From NCBI GenBank assembly GCA_947373075.1, contig CANBWF010000083.1:1-5784 (forward strand): 5,784 nt of DNA, in the 5' to 3' direction. This document shows positions 5,743 to 5,784 of this stretch, piece by piece. The notes beneath the pieces were generated by a model. That model did not search any database. It was not told where the DNA came from and worked only from the letters and a program-made list of their open reading frames with translations. Position 1 is the first letter of the stretch; every line of letters begins with the position of its first letter. Both the position numbers and the translations under genes were made by a program. Source of the DNA: Actinomycetota bacterium (GTDB lineage: Bacteria > Actinomycetota > Actinomycetes > S36-B12 > UBA5976).

Positions 5743-5784
5743 ATGGCTCGCCGCAACCTTCTGCACCTAACCGACGACGAGCGC
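5743..5784 (+). CDS. Unidentified protein, 3' partial (first 14 codons)
   Basis: ATG 5743 opens a frame reading MARRNLLHLTDDER to the window end. AGGGG at 5737-5741 is only one base from the ATG, too close for an ordinary Shine-Dalgarno, so a leaderless start or a start further downstream are both possible. The charged, CGC-rich start differs in style from the secreted proteins, and there is no signal peptide. Fourteen residues are too few to assign a family. Confidence 0.5.
   Translation, partial: MARRNLLHLTDDER

Noticed and set aside
5743..5784. Assignment of MARRNLLHLTDDER to RlmN, a carbamoyltransferase or a Tn3-type transposase
   Set aside because: Each family has N-termini with vague resemblance, but 14 residues cannot discriminate. 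No Tn3-like terminal inverted repeat is visible upstream.

Overview
The window holds two long, same-strand, modular secreted-protein genes and the first codons of a third. The base composition is moderate. The Shine-Dalgarno context of the second gene, the AQA-A type signal peptide and the Ser/Ala/Pro/Thr-rich interdomain linkers would fit an actinobacterium of moderate G+C, for example a freshwater planktonic lineage. That placement is inference from style only; no marker gene is present.

Layout: bases 1-2745 carry the 3' part of a large gene whose start lies upstream of the window. Its product is a chain of jelly-roll, carbohydrate-binding-module-like domains (one partial, one complete), two copies of an Ig-like module with a WWHGNAPADN signature, one fibronectin-III-like module and three tandem fibronectin-III-like repeats. 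A strong hairpin cluster (2768-2829) follows as terminator. Bases 2830-3030 form an intergenic leader with several small inverted repeats. Bases 3031-5538 encode a complete 835-residue paralogue with a signal peptide, two of the same CBM-like domains, a Cys-containing version of the WWHGN-type module, a Big_1/invasin-like Ig domain and a lysine-rich C-terminal domain that has no acidic residue. A second hairpin terminator (5550-5583) closes this unit. After about 160 bases without a recognisable gene, a further reading frame starts at 5743 and runs off the window.

The two large genes share their N-terminal and central modules but have different C-termini, so they look like products of duplication and domain shuffling. 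Each has its own terminator, so they are probably separate transcription units. Neither shows a catalytic motif, a sortase signal or a C-terminal membrane segment. The most economical reading is a pair of extracellular, glycan- or surface-binding adhesin-like proteins. This rests on module type, not on any recognised named gene. No mobile element, RNA gene or CRISPR array was seen.
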